This document shows positions 1 through 10,132 of a stretch of DNA of 64,000 nucleotides, one piece after another. The position numbers and the translations under genes are program-made. The stretch is from Streptomyces parvus (GTDB lineage: Bacteria > Actinomycetota > Actinomycetes > Streptomycetales > Streptomycetaceae): NCBI RefSeq assembly GCF_014648875.1, contig NZ_BMRY01000001.1, positions 1,037,304-1,101,303 on the forward strand, given 5' to 3'. The notes under the pieces were generated by a model, which saw only the letters and a list, made by a program, of their open reading frames with translations, had not been told where the DNA came from and did not search any database. Position 1 is the first letter of the stretch, and each line of letters starts with the position of its first letter.

Positions 1-415
1 CGTGCGACATCGCCTGGTTCTGGAGCGGACACTCGCCGCCCTTGTCGCAGACGGGGCAGTCCAGCGGGTGGTTGATCAGCAGCAGCTCCATCACGCCCTT
101 CTGCGCCTTCTCGGCGACAGGAGAGGTGATCTGCGACTTGACGACCATGCCGTCGGTGCAGGTGATGGTGCAGGAGGCCATCGGCTTGCGCTGGCCCTCG
201 ACCTCGACGATGCACTGGCGGCAGGCGCCGGCCGGGTCGAGGAGCGGGTGGTCGCAGAAGCGCGGGATCTCGATGCCGAGGAGTTCGGCGGCCCGGATGA
301 CCAGGGTCCCCTTGGGGACGCTGATCTCGATGCCGTCGATGGTCAGCGTGACCAGGTCCTCGGGCGGAACCGCCGCCTCGCCGCCCCCGGAGGGCGCACT
401 CGTGGTGACTGTCAT
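1..415 (-). CDS. nuoG: NADH-quinone oxidoreductase subunit G, N-terminal part (cut by window edge)
   Basis: Only the first 138 residues are present. They are the N-terminal iron-sulfur region of the complex I subunit that receives electrons from NuoE/NuoF. Cys54, Cys65, Cys68 and Cys82 fit the [2Fe-2S] ligands, and His116, Cys120, Cys123 and Cys129 fit the HxxxCxxCxxxxxC [4Fe-4S] site. The ATG at 415 overlaps the nuoF stop (ATGA), so translation is probably coupled. It is co-transcribed with nuoA-F, and the rest of the operon should continue to the left of the window. Family assignment is secure. Confidence 0.96.
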   Translation of the reverse strand, partial: MTVTTSAPSGGGEAAVPPEDLVTLTIDGIEISVPKGTLVIRAAELLGIEIPRFCDHPLLDPAGACRQCIVEVEGQRKPMASCTITCTDGMVVKSQITSPVAEKAQKGVMELLLINHPLDCPVCDKGGECPLQNQAMSH

Positions 416-1791
416 GCGTTCACCCCCCGGTGAGCGTTCTTGCCGTCGGTGTTCTTGTCGTCGGCCCAGGCCGTGGACCGGGCGGGGTCGAAGGGGCAGC
501 CCTTGCCGGTGATGTGCTGCTCGTACTCCTCGCGGAAGTACTTGAGCGAGGAGAAGATCGGCGAGGCCGCGCCGTCGCCGAGCGCGCAGAACGACTTGCC
601 GTTGATGTTGTCGGCGATGTCGTTGAGCTTGTCGAGGTCGGCCATCTCGCCCTTGCCGGCCTCGATGTCGCGGAGCAACTGGACCAGCCAGTACGTCCCT
701 TCGCGGCAGGGCGTGCACTTGCCGCAGGACTCGTGGGCGTAGAACTCGGTCCAGCGGGTGACAGCCCGCACCACGCAGGTCGTCTCGTCGAAGCACTGGA
801 GCGCCTTGGTGCCGAGCATGGATCCGGCGGCGCCGACGCCCTCGTAGTCGAGGGGGACGTCGAGGTGCTCCTCGGTGAACATCGGGGTGGAGGAGCCACC
901 CGGAGTCCAGAACTTCAGGCGGTGGCCGGCCCGCATGCCGCCGCTCATGTCGAGGAGCTGGCGGAGCGTGATGCCGAGCGGGGCCTCGTACTGGCCGGGG
1001 CTGGTGACATGGCCGCTGAGCGAGTAGAGCGTGAAGCCCGGGGACTTCTCGCTGCCCATCGACTTGAACCAGTCCTTGCCCTTGTTCAGGATCGCGGGAA
1101 CCGACGCGATGGACTCGACGTTGTTCACCACAGTGGGACAGGCGTACAGACCGGCGACCGCAGGGAAGGGGGGCCGCAGCCGGGGCTGGCCGCGCCGTCC
1201 TTCGAGAGAGTCGAGCAGCGCGGTTTCCTCACCACAGATGTACGCGCCGGCGCCCGCGTGCACCGTGAGTTCCAGATCGAGTCCTGAACCCAGGATGTTC
1301 GTCCCCAGATAACCCGCCTCGTACGCCTCTCGTACGGCCTCGTGCAGCCTTCGCAGCACGGGGACGACCTCACCGCGCAGGTAGATGAACGCATGCGACG
1401 AACGGATCGCGTAACAGGCGATCACAATGCCCTCGATGAGGCTGTGTGGGTTCGCGAAGAGGAGCGGGATGTCCTTGCAGGTCCCCGGCTCCGACTCGTC
1501 GGCGTTGACCACCAGATAGTGCGGTTTGCCATCGCCCTGCGGGATGAACTGCCACTTCATCCCGGTGGGGAAGCCCGCGCCACCGCGGCCGCGCAGACCG
1601 GAGTCCTTGACGTACGCGATGAGATCATCGGGCGCCATGGCCAGCGCTTTGCGCAGCCCTTCGTAGCCCTCGTGGCGGCGGTAGGTGTCCAGCGTCCAGG
1701 ACTCGGGCTGGTCCCAGAAGGAGGAGAGGACGGGCGCGAGCAGCTTCTCGGGGCTCGTCCCGTTGTGGTCGATCTCGGCGGCCAAGGTCAT
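412..1791 (-). CDS. nuoF: NADH-quinone oxidoreductase subunit F (NADH/FMN-binding)
   Basis: 459 residues. This is the peripheral complex I subunit that oxidises NADH with FMN and passes electrons to an N3-type [4Fe-4S] cluster. The glycine-rich nucleotide-binding stretch [10 protein letters not shown] is near residues 68-77. The cluster ligands are visible as Cys356, Cys359 and Cys362 (CGKCTPC) plus Cys402 (FCALGDGA). The ATG at 1791 overlaps the nuoE stop in an ATGA, which fixes the start; a GTG one codon upstream is a weaker alternative. It lies between nuoE and nuoG in the normal actinobacterial order. Length is normal for the family. Confidence 0.98.
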   Translation of the reverse strand: MTLAAEIDHNGTSPEKLLAPVLSSFWDQPESWTLDTYRRHEGYEGLRKALAMAPDDLIAYVKDSGLRGRGGAGFPTGMKWQFIPQGDGKPHYLVVNADESEPGTCKDIPLLFANPHSLIEGIVIACYAIRSSHAFIYLRGEVVPVLRRLHEAVREAYEAGYLGTNILGSGLDLELTVHAGAGAYICGEETALLDSLEGRRGQPRLRPPFPAVAGLYACPTVVNNVESIASVPAILNKGKDWFKSMGSEKSPGFTLYSLSGHVTSPGQYEAPLGITLRQLLDMSGGMRAGHRLKFWTPGGSSTPMFTEEHLDVPLDYEGVGAAGSMLGTKALQCFDETTCVVRAVTRWTEFYAHESCGKCTPCREGTYWLVQLLRDIEAGKGEMADLDKLNDIADNINGKSFCALGDGAASPIFSSLKYFREEYEQHITGKGCPFDPARSTAWADDKNTDGKNAHRGVNA

Positions 1792-2689
1792 CACTCCCCC
1801 TCCTCGGCTGCGGGCCCGGCCGGGTGCTCCGGGTCGGAGGCCGAGGTCTGCTGCGGTGCGTCGTGCGAGCTGAGGCGCTCGGCCGGCGACGGATCGTGGA
1901 CCTGCGGGTCGTGCGGCTGCCCGTCCTGGGGCCGCGCGTCCTCGGGCCTCTCGCCCTCGGGCTGCCCGGCGCGCGGGGAGACCACGCGCGCCTTGGGAAG
2001 CGCCTCGCCCTTGGCGAGCTTCAGCCCGATCAGGGAGGCGGGGCCCGCGCCGCCGGTCGCCTCGACGGCGCCGGGGCGCTCGTCGGGGAAGCCGGCCAGG
2101 ATGCGGGCGGTGTCCTTGTACGAGCAGAGGGGGGCGCCGCGGGTGGGCTCGACGGTCCGGCCGGCGATCAGGTCGTCGACGAGCTGCGTGGCGCTCTCGG
2201 GCGTCTGGTTGTCGAAGAACTCCCAGTTGACCATCACGACGGGCGCGAAGTCGCAGGCGGCGTTGCACTCGATGTGTTCGAGGGTGACCTTGCCGTCCTC
2301 GGTGGTCTCGTTGTTGCCGACTCCGAGGTGCTCCTTGAGCGTGTCGAAGATGGCGTCGCCGCCCATGACCGCGCACAGGGTGTTGGTGCAGACGCCGACC
2401 TGGTAGTCGCCGCTCGGCCTGCGCCGGTACATGGAGTAGAAGGTGGAGACGGCGGTGACCTCGGCGGTGGTGAGGTCGAGCGTCTCGGCGCAGAAGGCGA
2501 TGCCCGTACGGGAGACGTATCCCTCCTCGGACTGCACGAGGTGCAGCAGCGGCAGCAGGGCGGAGCGGCTGCCCGGGTAGCGGGCGAGCACCTCCTTGGC
2601 GTCCGCGTCGAGCCGGGCGCGTACCTCGGCCGGGTAGGGGGTGGCGGGGAGCTGCGGCATCCCCAGACTGACGTCTTGGCGTGAGGTGG

Positions 2690-2693
<4 letters not shown>
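1791..2693 (-). CDS. nuoE: NADH-quinone oxidoreductase subunit E ([2Fe-2S] thioredoxin-like) with long C-terminal tail
   Basis: 300 residues from a GTG start that overlaps the nuoD stop (GTGA at 2690-2693); an ATG at 2660 is possible but loses the coupling. The N-terminal about 190 residues are the usual NuoE helical bundle and thioredoxin-like domain, with [2Fe-2S] ligands in CTNTLC and CNAAC. After that comes about 100 residues of Pro/Gly/Gln/Asp/Glu-rich low complexity ending in AAEEGE. E. coli NuoE, about 166 residues, has no such tail. The tail looks disordered and its role is unknown. NuoE forms the NADH dehydrogenase module with NuoF and NuoG. Confidence 0.97.
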
Positions 2694-4011
<1,318 letters not shown>

Positions 4012-4012
<1 letters not shown>

Positions 4013-4737
4013 CAGGAGTACGACCTCCGCTGGTCCGGAGCCGGGATCTGGGCGCCCTTGTACTCGACGGCGATGCCGCCGAGCGGGTAGTCCTTGCGCT
4101 GCGGGAAGCCCTGCCAGTCGTCCGGCATCATGATCCGGGTCAGGGCCGGGTGCCCGTCGAAGACGAGCCCGAAGAAGTCGTACGCCTCGCGCTCGTGCCA
4201 GTCGTTCGTCGGGTAGACCTCGACGAGCGACGGGATGTGCGGGTCGCTGTCCGGGGCGGACACCTCCAGCCGGATGATCCGGCCGTGGGTGAGCGAGCGC
4301 AGGTGGTAGACGGCGTGCAGCTCGCGGCCCTTGTCGCCCGGGAAGTGGACGCCGCTCACGCCCGTACAGAGTTCGAAGCGCAGGGCGGGGTCGTCGCGCA
4401 GGGTGCGGGCGACCTGGAGCAGGTGCTCGCGGGCGATGTGGAAGGTCAGCTCGTCGCGGTCGACGACGGTCTTCTCGATGGCGTTCTCGGGGAGCAGGTC
4501 CTGTTCCTCCAGGGCCCCTTCGAGCTCGTCGGCCACCTCGTCGAACCAGCCGCCGTAGGGCCGGGAGGCGGCTCCCGGCAGGGTGACGGTGCGGATGAGG
4601 CCGCCGTAGCCGGAGGTGTCGCCGCCGTTGTTAGCGCCGAACATGCCCTTGCGGACGCGGATGACCTCGCCGCCGGTGTCGCGCGGGGCGGGTACGGCGT
4701 TGCCGTTCTGTCCCTCGCCGTGGGTGTGGTCGCTCAC
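4012..4737 (-). CDS. nuoC: NADH-quinone oxidoreductase subunit C (30-kDa)
   Basis: 241 residues from a GTG at 4737 that overlaps the nuoB stop (GTGA at 4734-4737). An upstream in-frame extension to 4896 would run deep inside nuoB and is rejected. This is the 30-kDa hydrophilic subunit that bridges NuoB/NuoD with the electron-input arm. The family signature is recognisable around [16 protein letters not shown], followed by [16 protein letters not shown]. The first about 70 residues are an actinobacterial N-terminal extension rich in Gly, Asn and Glu. Separate NuoC and NuoD polypeptides contrast with the fused NuoCD of enterobacteria. Confidence 0.97.
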
Positions 4738-5288
4738 CGCAGCAGCCCCTTCATCTCGATCAGGGGCAGTGCCTTGAGGGCCGCTTCCTCGGCCTCGCGG
4801 GCGGCCTCCTCCGCGTTGACCCCGAGTTTGCCGTCCTGGATCTTCTGGTGGAGCTTGAGGATGGCGTCCAGCAGCATCTCGGGACGGGGCGGACAACCCG
4901 GCAAATAGATATCTACCGGAACAATGTGATCAACACCCTGCACAATGGCGTAATTGTTGAACATACCGCCAGATGACGCGCAAACCCCCATGGAGATGAC
5001 CCACTTGGGATTCGGCATCTGGTCGTAGACCTGCCGCAGGACGGGCGCCATCTTCTGGCTCACCCGGCCCGCGACGATCATCAGGTCCGCCTGGCGCGGC
5101 GATCCGCGGAAGACCTCCATTCCGAACCGCGCCAGGTCGTAGCGGCCCGCACCGGTCGTCATCATCTCGATGGCGCAGCAGGCCAGTCCGAACGTGGCCG
5201 GGAAGACGGAGGCCTTCCGCACCCAGCCCGCGGCCTGCTCGACCGTGGTCAGAACGAAGCCGCTCGGCAGTTTCTCTTCGAGTCCCAT
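4734..5288 (-). CDS. nuoB: NADH-quinone oxidoreductase subunit B (N2 cluster)
   Basis: 184 residues. NuoB carries the terminal [4Fe-4S] cluster N2 that delivers electrons to quinone. The four ligand cysteines are visible: the tandem pair in GLACCAIEM, one in MGVCASSGG and one in LPGCPPRPE. The ATG at 5288 follows a GAGGGG-rich stretch and starts 18 bp after the nuoA stop. The C-terminal about 40 residues are Ala/Glu-rich. Length and motif order are typical. Confidence 0.98.
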   Translation of the reverse strand: MGLEEKLPSGFVLTTVEQAAGWVRKASVFPATFGLACCAIEMMTTGAGRYDLARFGMEVFRGSPRQADLMIVAGRVSQKMAPVLRQVYDQMPNPKWVISMGVCASSGGMFNNYAIVQGVDHIVPVDIYLPGCPPRPEMLLDAILKLHQKIQDGKLGVNAEEAAREAEEAALKALPLIEMKGLLR

Positions 5289-5306
5289 GGTGTGCCCCTC
5301 AGCCCC

Positions 5307-5666
5307 TCAGTCCCATTCCAGGCCGCCGCGACGCCACACATACGCGTAGGCGACGAAGACGGTGAGCACGAAGAGCAGCATCTCCACGAGCCCGAAGATC
5401 CCCAGGGCGTCGAAGGAGACCGCCCAGGGATAGAGGAAGACGATCTCGATGTCGAAGACGATGAAAAGCATCGCCGTCAGGTAGTACTTGATGGGAAAGC
5501 GGCCGCCACCGGCCGGAGTCGGGGTGGGTTCGATACCGCACTCGTACGCTTCGAGCTTTGCCCGGTTGTAGCGCTTGGGGCCGATAAGCGTGGCCATGAC
5601 CACGGAGAAGATCGCAAACCCTGCCCCGAGGGCGCCGAGCACGAGGATGGGCGCGTAGGCATTCAC
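5307..5666 (-). CDS. nuoA: NADH-quinone oxidoreductase subunit A (membrane)
   Basis: 119 residues from a GTG at 5666, preceded by AAGGAG with an 8-nt spacer; the in-frame extension to 5780 crosses the operator region and has no support. NuoA is a three-helix membrane subunit at the junction of the arms. Three hydrophobic segments are visible (about residues 6-27, 60-82 and 88-110), and the conserved loop YECGIEP is between the first two. It is the first gene of the nuo operon. A Rex-type operator is centred about 90 bp upstream, so the operon is probably derepressed at high NADH/NAD+. Confidence 0.97.
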   Translation of the reverse strand: MNAYAPILVLGALGAGFAIFSVVMATLIGPKRYNRAKLEAYECGIEPTPTPAGGGRFPIKYYLTAMLFIVFDIEIVFLYPWAVSFDALGIFGLVEMLLFVLTVFVAYAYVWRRGGLEWD

Positions 5667-5746
5667 GCTCCTCGCTCCTTCCAGTCGTCCTTGACCTTTG
5701 GACCGCATCGGGCGACCGGCTCGCCACCTCATCAAGATCGTGCACA

Positions 5747-5762
5747 TGTGAGGCAGTTCACA
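5747..5762. promoter_or_regulatory. Rex operator (ROP-like) upstream of nuoA
   Basis: TGTGAGGCAGTTCACA is a 16-bp inverted repeat. It agrees with the Streptomyces Rex operator pattern TGTGAACnnnTTCACA except at two internal positions of the left arm. It sits 81-96 bp upstream of the nuoA GTG, where a repressor could block transcription of the operon. Rex is a known NADH/NAD+ sensor in Streptomyces that controls respiratory genes. Binding here is inferred from the sequence. Confidence 0.75.
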
Positions 5763-6453
5763 AGCCCGACTGCCCCGCATCCTATGCCCGGTCCCCTGTG
5801 ATCTGCGACACGGGGTACGACAACGACTTTGTGATCTCCACCACCTGACGAAGGATCATGAAGTCGTATGAGCGGTGATCTTCGTACGCGAAGCGGCCGA
5901 GTGATCACGAGACGTGACATTCGATGGTGTTACCGCTGGTCAAAGACGTGCAGCGCTATCAATAGAAAGCCAGTACAAGCAAATTGGCGGTGGACCGCCC
6001 GGAGGTGATAAGGGAGGCGGCCGACTTCGGTACTCACCCGGACGAGGGGCGACCGGGACCGAAGGGGACATGTGCGCGCATTCACGAACTTCCGGAAGGG
6101 GCTTCACGCACCCCCGAAGAGGGGCCCGGGAGTGCCCGCCACTCGACCCGGCCCACGCGCATCGCGCCCGCGAGGGTTGCCTGCCCCCGCACACCCACAC
6201 TGTGACCTGCGCCACTCGCCCCACCGCGCCAGAAAGCCGGGCTTGGCCATCGGTGTGAACGGGTGGTAAGCGACGGGCAATTCGGGCGTATTGCTGAAAG
6301 ACGGTGATCACGGGCCTGATCACGACTGCCCGTTTTGCCCGTTACGGCGTCAATAAAGGCGCCCAGAAAGCGGATTCACAGATTCCGAACGTAACTGTGT
6401 CGCAACACACGTTTCTTGATGGGACCCCTACAGCCCTGATAGCGCTAGTACCC
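5763..6453. other. Long divergent intergenic region between nuoA and the NlpC/P60 gene
   Basis: About 690 bp with no convincing gene. Small reading frames here have poor codon use and no ribosome-binding site. It must hold the promoters for both divergent units. A 20-bp palindrome, GTGATCA-6 nt-TGATCAC, lies at 6304-6323, about 130 bp upstream of the NlpC/P60 start. Base composition is lower in GC from about 6300 to 6450, as expected for a promoter or leader. I looked for a c-di-AMP riboswitch, which precedes some Streptomyces wall hydrolases, and did not see its conserved blocks. Confidence 0.6.
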
Positions 6454-7299
6454 ATGTCCCACACCGCTCACATACCCAGCCACCGGAAGCCCCGTCAGCG
6501 CGCCTCGAAGTCGGCACTGCGGGCCGGAGTTGCCGGTGGCTTCCTCAGCACCATCGCGGTCGCGGGTGCCGCCGGTCCGGCCCAGGCCGAGCCGGTGACC
6601 CAGACGATCGAGATGCCCACGATCACGGACGGCCTCTCCACCGCGGTCGCCGCCTCCGCCCAGGCCACGCAGCAGGTCGCCCTCGACCTGGAGACGCGTG
6701 CCAGCGAGGACGCCGCCGCCGAGAAGGCCGCGAAGACGGCCAAGAAGGCCTACGCCGAGGCCGTTCGCGAGGCCGAGGCCAAGAAGAAGGCCGAAGCCGC
6801 CGCGAAGGCCAAGGCGAAGGCGGAGGCCGAGGAGCGCGCCGAGCGCGCCTCCCGGACCGCCGAGCGCACGACGCTCAGCGCCTCCTCCGGCTCCTCGGAC
6901 TCCGGCAGCTCCGCCTCCGCCCCGTCCTCCTCCTCGAACGTGAGCGGTTCCGCCGCCTCCATCGTGGCGTTCGCCAAGGCCCAGGTCGGCGACGCGTACG
7001 TCTCCGGCGGCACCGGCCCGAACGCGTGGGACTGCTCGGGCCTCGTCCAGGCCGCCTACCGCACGGCGGGCATCGACCTGCCGCGCGTCTCGCAGTCCCA
7101 GTCGACCGCCGGCACCCAGGTCTCCCTGGACAACCTCCAGCCCGGCGACATCCTGTACTGGGGCGGCGCGGGCAGCGCGTACCACGTGGCGATCTACGTC
7201 GGTGGCGGCGAGTTCGTCGGTGCGCAGAACTCCAGCACCGGCACGGTGCAGCGCTCCCTGGACTACGACCGGCCGACCGGCGCGGTCCGCGTTCTCTGA
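6454..7299 (+). CDS. Secreted NlpC/P60 peptidoglycan endopeptidase
   Basis: 281 residues. A basic N-terminus and hydrophobic stretch end in AQA at about residue 46, which looks like a Sec or Tat-like signal peptide. Residues about 65-150 form an Ala/Lys/Glu coiled coil, then a Ser-rich linker. The C-terminal NlpC/P60 domain has catalytic Cys194 in WDCSG and His244 in YHVAIYV. The family cleaves D-gamma-Glu-diamino acid or related bonds in wall peptides. The ATG at 6454 is chosen because it directly precedes the signal peptide. It is divergent from nuo and convergent with the efflux gene, whose stop is 1 bp away. The cleaved bond cannot be told from sequence. Confidence 0.9.
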   Translation: MSHTAHIPSHRKPRQRASKSALRAGVAGGFLSTIAVAGAAGPAQAEPVTQTIEMPTITDGLSTAVAASAQATQQVALDLETRASEDAAAEKAAKTAKKAYAEAVREAEAKKKAEAAAKAKAKAEAEERAERASRTAERTTLSASSGSSDSGSSASAPSSSSNVSGSAASIVAFAKAQVGDAYVSGGTGPNAWDCSGLVQAAYRTAGIDLPRVSQSQSTAGTQVSLDNLQPGDILYWGGAGSAYHVAIYVGGGEFVGAQNSSTGTVQRSLDYDRPTGAVRVL

Positions 7300-7300
7300 T

Positions 7301-8533
7301 TCACAAGCGGGTCCCCGGGCGTTCGCCCGGCGATCCGCGGCGCCCTCGGGCGCACCGGTTCACCGCTGAGAGCCGCCGCTCCCCCGCTCGGGGGCGGCGG
7401 CTCTTCGCCGTCGTCGCGGCGACGAGCAGCGCCAGGACCATCAGCGCGGCGCTGACCCCGACCGGCGCCCGGTAGCCGAACCCCGCGTCCAGGGCCAGGC
7501 CGCCCGCCCACGGGCCCACCGCCGCCCCCAGGTTGAACGCGGTCGTCGAGAAGGCGCCGGCCAGCGTCGGGGCGCCGGGGGCGAGGCCCAGGACCCGGGT
7601 GATCAGGGCGGTGCCGGTACCGAAGGCGAGCAGGCCGAGCAGCGGGATCAGGGCGAGGGTGAGCACCGGGCTGCCCGCCGTCAACGCCAGCGCCGACCAG
7701 CCGGCCGTGAGAGCGGCCAGGCCCGTGGCGACGACGGCGACCGGGTGGTCGTCGGCGAACCGGCCGGCCACCGTGACCCCGGCGAACGCCCCCGCCCCGA
7801 AGAGCGCCAGGGACACCGGCACCCACCCCGCGCCCAGGCCCGTCTCCCGGGTGAGGAGCGGCTCCAGGTAGGAGAACGCGCAGAAGGTCGCCCCCTGCAC
7901 GAGCGCCATCGTGAGCAGGACCGGCCGCAGCCGGGGACCGGTCAGAACGCGCAGTTCGTCCCGTACGGGTACGGGATCGGCACCCACGTCCGTACCCGGG
8001 ACGGTGCGCAGGACCGCGACGAAGGCGGGCAGCGAGACGATCGCGACCGCCCAGAACGCCGACCGCCACCCCCAGCTCTCCCCCAGCACCGCACCGGCCG
8101 GGACGCCCACCACGCAGGCGATCGTCACGCCCCCGACCACCACGGCGGCGGCCCGGCCCTTCAGCCGGTCGGGGACCATCGCGACGGCGGTGCTCAGCGC
8201 GACCGCCCAGAACCCCGCGTTGGCGAGCGCCCCGACGAAACGGGTCGCGAGGAGCACCCCGTAACCGGGGGTGAGAGCGCCGACCACATGGACGGCGACG
8301 AACACCGCGAGGAAGAGGAGCAGCGCGCTGCGGCGCGGCCAGGCGCGGCTGAACAGCGCCATGAGGGGTGCGCCGACGACCATGCCGACGGCGAACGCGG
8401 AGGTGAGGAGGCCTGCGGCGGAGAGGGAGACGCCGAGGTCGGCGGCGATGCCGGAGAGAAGTCCGGACAGCATGAACTCGGAGGTGCCCTGGGCGAAGAC
8501 CGCGAGCCCGAGGACGTAGACGGCGAATGGCAT
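7301..8533 (-). CDS. MFS efflux protein of the Cml/CmlR chloramphenicol-resistance type
   Basis: 410 residues and about 12 membrane helices. The N-terminus MPFAVYVLGLAVFAQGTSEF and the segment GVTIACVVGVPAG are very close to CmlR-type chloramphenicol exporters of Streptomyces. A related drug specificity is equally possible. The ATG at 8533 starts this conserved block; the extension to 8698 is Arg/Pro-rich and unlike a membrane protein. The C-terminal about 35 residues are hydrophilic and overlap a terminator-like hairpin. The CmlR family is often controlled by a leader peptide in the upstream region; I could not identify one here. Confidence 0.88.
   Translation of the reverse strand: MPFAVYVLGLAVFAQGTSEFMLSGLLSGIAADLGVSLSAAGLLTSAFAVGMVVGAPLMALFSRAWPRRSALLLFLAVFVAVHVVGALTPGYGVLLATRFVGALANAGFWAVALSTAVAMVPDRLKGRAAAVVVGGVTIACVVGVPAGAVLGESWGWRSAFWAVAIVSLPAFVAVLRTVPGTDVGADPVPVRDELRVLTGPRLRPVLLTMALVQGATFCAFSYLEPLLTRETGLGAGWVPVSLALFGAGAFAGVTVAGRFADDHPVAVVATGLAALTAGWSALALTAGSPVLTLALIPLLGLLAFGTGTALITRVLGLAPGAPTLAGAFSTTAFNLGAAVGPWAGGLALDAGFGYRAPVGVSAALMVLALLVAATTAKSRRPRAGERRLSAVNRCARGRRGSPGERPGTRL
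7369..7404. terminator. Hairpin after the NlpC/P60 gene
   Basis: AGAGCCGCCG and CGGCGGCTCT form a perfect stem, with a further short CCCCC/GGGGG pairing inside. It lies 70 bp past the NlpC/P60 stop and inside the 3' end of the convergent efflux gene. There is no long U-tract, as is usual for Streptomyces terminators. It probably ends the rightward transcript. Confidence 0.6.
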
Positions 8534-8867
8534 GGGTGAGTAGCCCCTTGGACGGAACCGTCGGGTGGACAGACAGACCGGGTGCGGGGATACGGGCCGC
8601 GCGGACAGCCGCGCCGGAGGTCCGGCGGGCGGCGCGAAGAAGTGCCCGGCGCTGATCGGCCGGTGGCACGAATACCGCGTACGGCGGTGCTTCAGCACGT
8701 ACGCGAGGGGGAACGGCCCGTACCCGCGGTGATCCGGCGGGCGTGGAACCGTGACGGAGGGACCGGTGACCCGGGAGGGGTCAGCCGGCGGAGCTCAGCA
8801 CGGACACGGCCACCGGCGCACCGGTGGCCGGAGTCTGTCCGACTCGGGGCTCGTCATGGGCGAGATC
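8534..8867. other. 334-bp gap without a supported gene
   Basis: This lies upstream of the efflux gene and downstream of a small minus-strand gene. It should contain the efflux promoter and, by analogy with CmlR, possibly a short regulatory leader peptide. No reading frame with a good ribosome-binding site and biased third positions stands out. Confidence 0.4.
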
Positions 8868-9044
8868 CTACCGGCGGCGCGGGCGGCGGTTCGGGCGTTC
8901 CTGTTCCCGGGCGGAGGTGGTGGGCGCGGGGAGCGCGTCGTACGCGGCGTCGAAGTCCTCGTCGTCGTCCGGCACGGTCAGGTCCACGGCGAAGCGGGGC
9001 TCCAGGAAGAGGTCCTGGTGCTGCGGCAGGGAAGCGGTGGTCAT
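8868..9044 (-). CDS. Small acidic protein, unknown function
   Basis: 58 residues from an ATG at 9044 with AAGGAC about 8 nt upstream. The middle is very acidic (PDDDEDFDAAYD) and the end very basic (ERPNRRPRRR). The N-terminal part contains RFAVDLTV, which loosely resembles the FxLD leader motif of some actinobacterial lanthipeptides. No Cys follows, so it is not a normal precursor. Third-position GC fits coding. I do not recognise the family. It could be a regulatory or leader-derived peptide; the chance that it is not translated is real. Confidence 0.45.
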   Translation of the reverse strand: MTTASLPQHQDLFLEPRFAVDLTVPDDDEDFDAAYDALPAPTTSAREQERPNRRPRRR

Positions 9045-9284
9045 GGCTGACTGTCCTTCGGGGTCGAGCAGCGCTGTAGCGGCTTGTTCCGTGCCCCGCA
9101 GGCCTGCGTTCGATAAGAGGATGCGATATGAGGGTGCGTCAAAGAGATTGGCACGCACCGCGTGCCGCCACGGACGGGCGGGGGCGGGCGTGGGCCGGCC
9201 CGGGTCACCGACGGGGCCCGGCAGGCGCGCAAATCATCGCACACGATCACCTGGGGGGCCGAGGATTAAATCCCGTGGTCCGGA

Positions 9285-10022
9285 TCAGAGGACGACACGG
9301 AAGTGGGTGGTCAGCCGCCGGTCCTCGCCCAGGACGTGAAACGCCAGGCCGGGCGGCTGGTCCCGGTCGGCGGGCCGGTCGCCCTCCCAGGGCAGGCGCA
9401 GGGTCCAGGTGACGGCGGGGCCGACGATCAGGGGGCGGCCCGCGAAGGTCGAGGCGGCGGCCGTGTGGGCGTGCCCGGTGAGGACGGCGACGACCCGCGG
9501 GTGGGCGTCGAGCAGGGCGGCGAGCCGCTCGGGCTCCTGGAGCATCGTGGCGTCCGCCAGCGGGTGGTGGAGTTCGACGGGCGGCTGGTGGAAGGCGATC
9601 AGTGCGGGGACACCGTCCGGGAGCGCGCCGAGCGTGGCGTCGATCCAGGCGAGCGTCTCCGCGTCGAGGCGCCCTTCGTCACGGCCGGGGATGGTCGCGT
9701 CACACATCAGGATGGCGGTTCCGGCGATGTGGTGGACCCGGTTGACGGGCGCGGTGGCCGGGGCCTCGCCGAGGAACGCCTTGCGGTAGGCGGGGCGGGC
9801 GTCGTGGTTTCCGGGGCACGCGAGGACGGGGAACGGCGCGTCCAGCAGGCGTACGGCCTCCTCGTACTCGGCCTCCGCCGCGTGGTCGGCGATGTCCCCG
9901 GTGACCAGCAACGCGTCGACCGGGCAGGGCAGGGATCGCAGATGGTCCATGACGCGGCTCGTCCGGATTCTGGCGCGGTCACTGCCGTCCAGGTGCAGAT
10001 CGCTGATCTGAGCAAGCAACAT
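9285..10022 (-). CDS. Calcineurin-like phosphoesterase, class III cAMP phosphodiesterase type
   Basis: 245 residues with the full metallophosphoesterase motif set in order: Asp8-x-His10 (ISDLHL), TGDIADH, GNHD, the FHQPP histidine and GHAHT. This is the two-metal site of CpdA-like enzymes that hydrolyse cAMP or other cyclic nucleotides and phosphodiesters. The substrate is not defined by sequence. The ATG at 10022 is preferred because GGGGAG sits 8 nt upstream; a GTG at 10031 would touch that site. Divergent from the CGNR regulator, with about 110 bp of shared promoter region. Confidence 0.88.
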   Translation of the reverse strand: MLLAQISDLHLDGSDRARIRTSRVMDHLRSLPCPVDALLVTGDIADHAAEAEYEEAVRLLDAPFPVLACPGNHDARPAYRKAFLGEAPATAPVNRVHHIAGTAILMCDATIPGRDEGRLDAETLAWIDATLGALPDGVPALIAFHQPPVELHHPLADATMLQEPERLAALLDAHPRVVAVLTGHAHTAAASTFAGRPLIVGPAVTWTLRLPWEGDRPADRDQPPGLAFHVLGEDRRLTTHFRVVL

Positions 10023-10132
10023 GAGCAGCACTCCCCCGTCTAACGCCTATTTTCCTTCTTCCGTTAGGACTCTAGAGTGGGAGGCACGGGCGTTCAAGAG
10101 ACGGCGCACAAGAGGCGGGGAGGGAACGAGCA

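Noticed and set aside
5900..6453. Possible c-di-AMP (ydaO) riboswitch before the NlpC/P60 gene
   Set aside because: The conserved sequence blocks and pairing were not found by eye; only a palindrome is seen.
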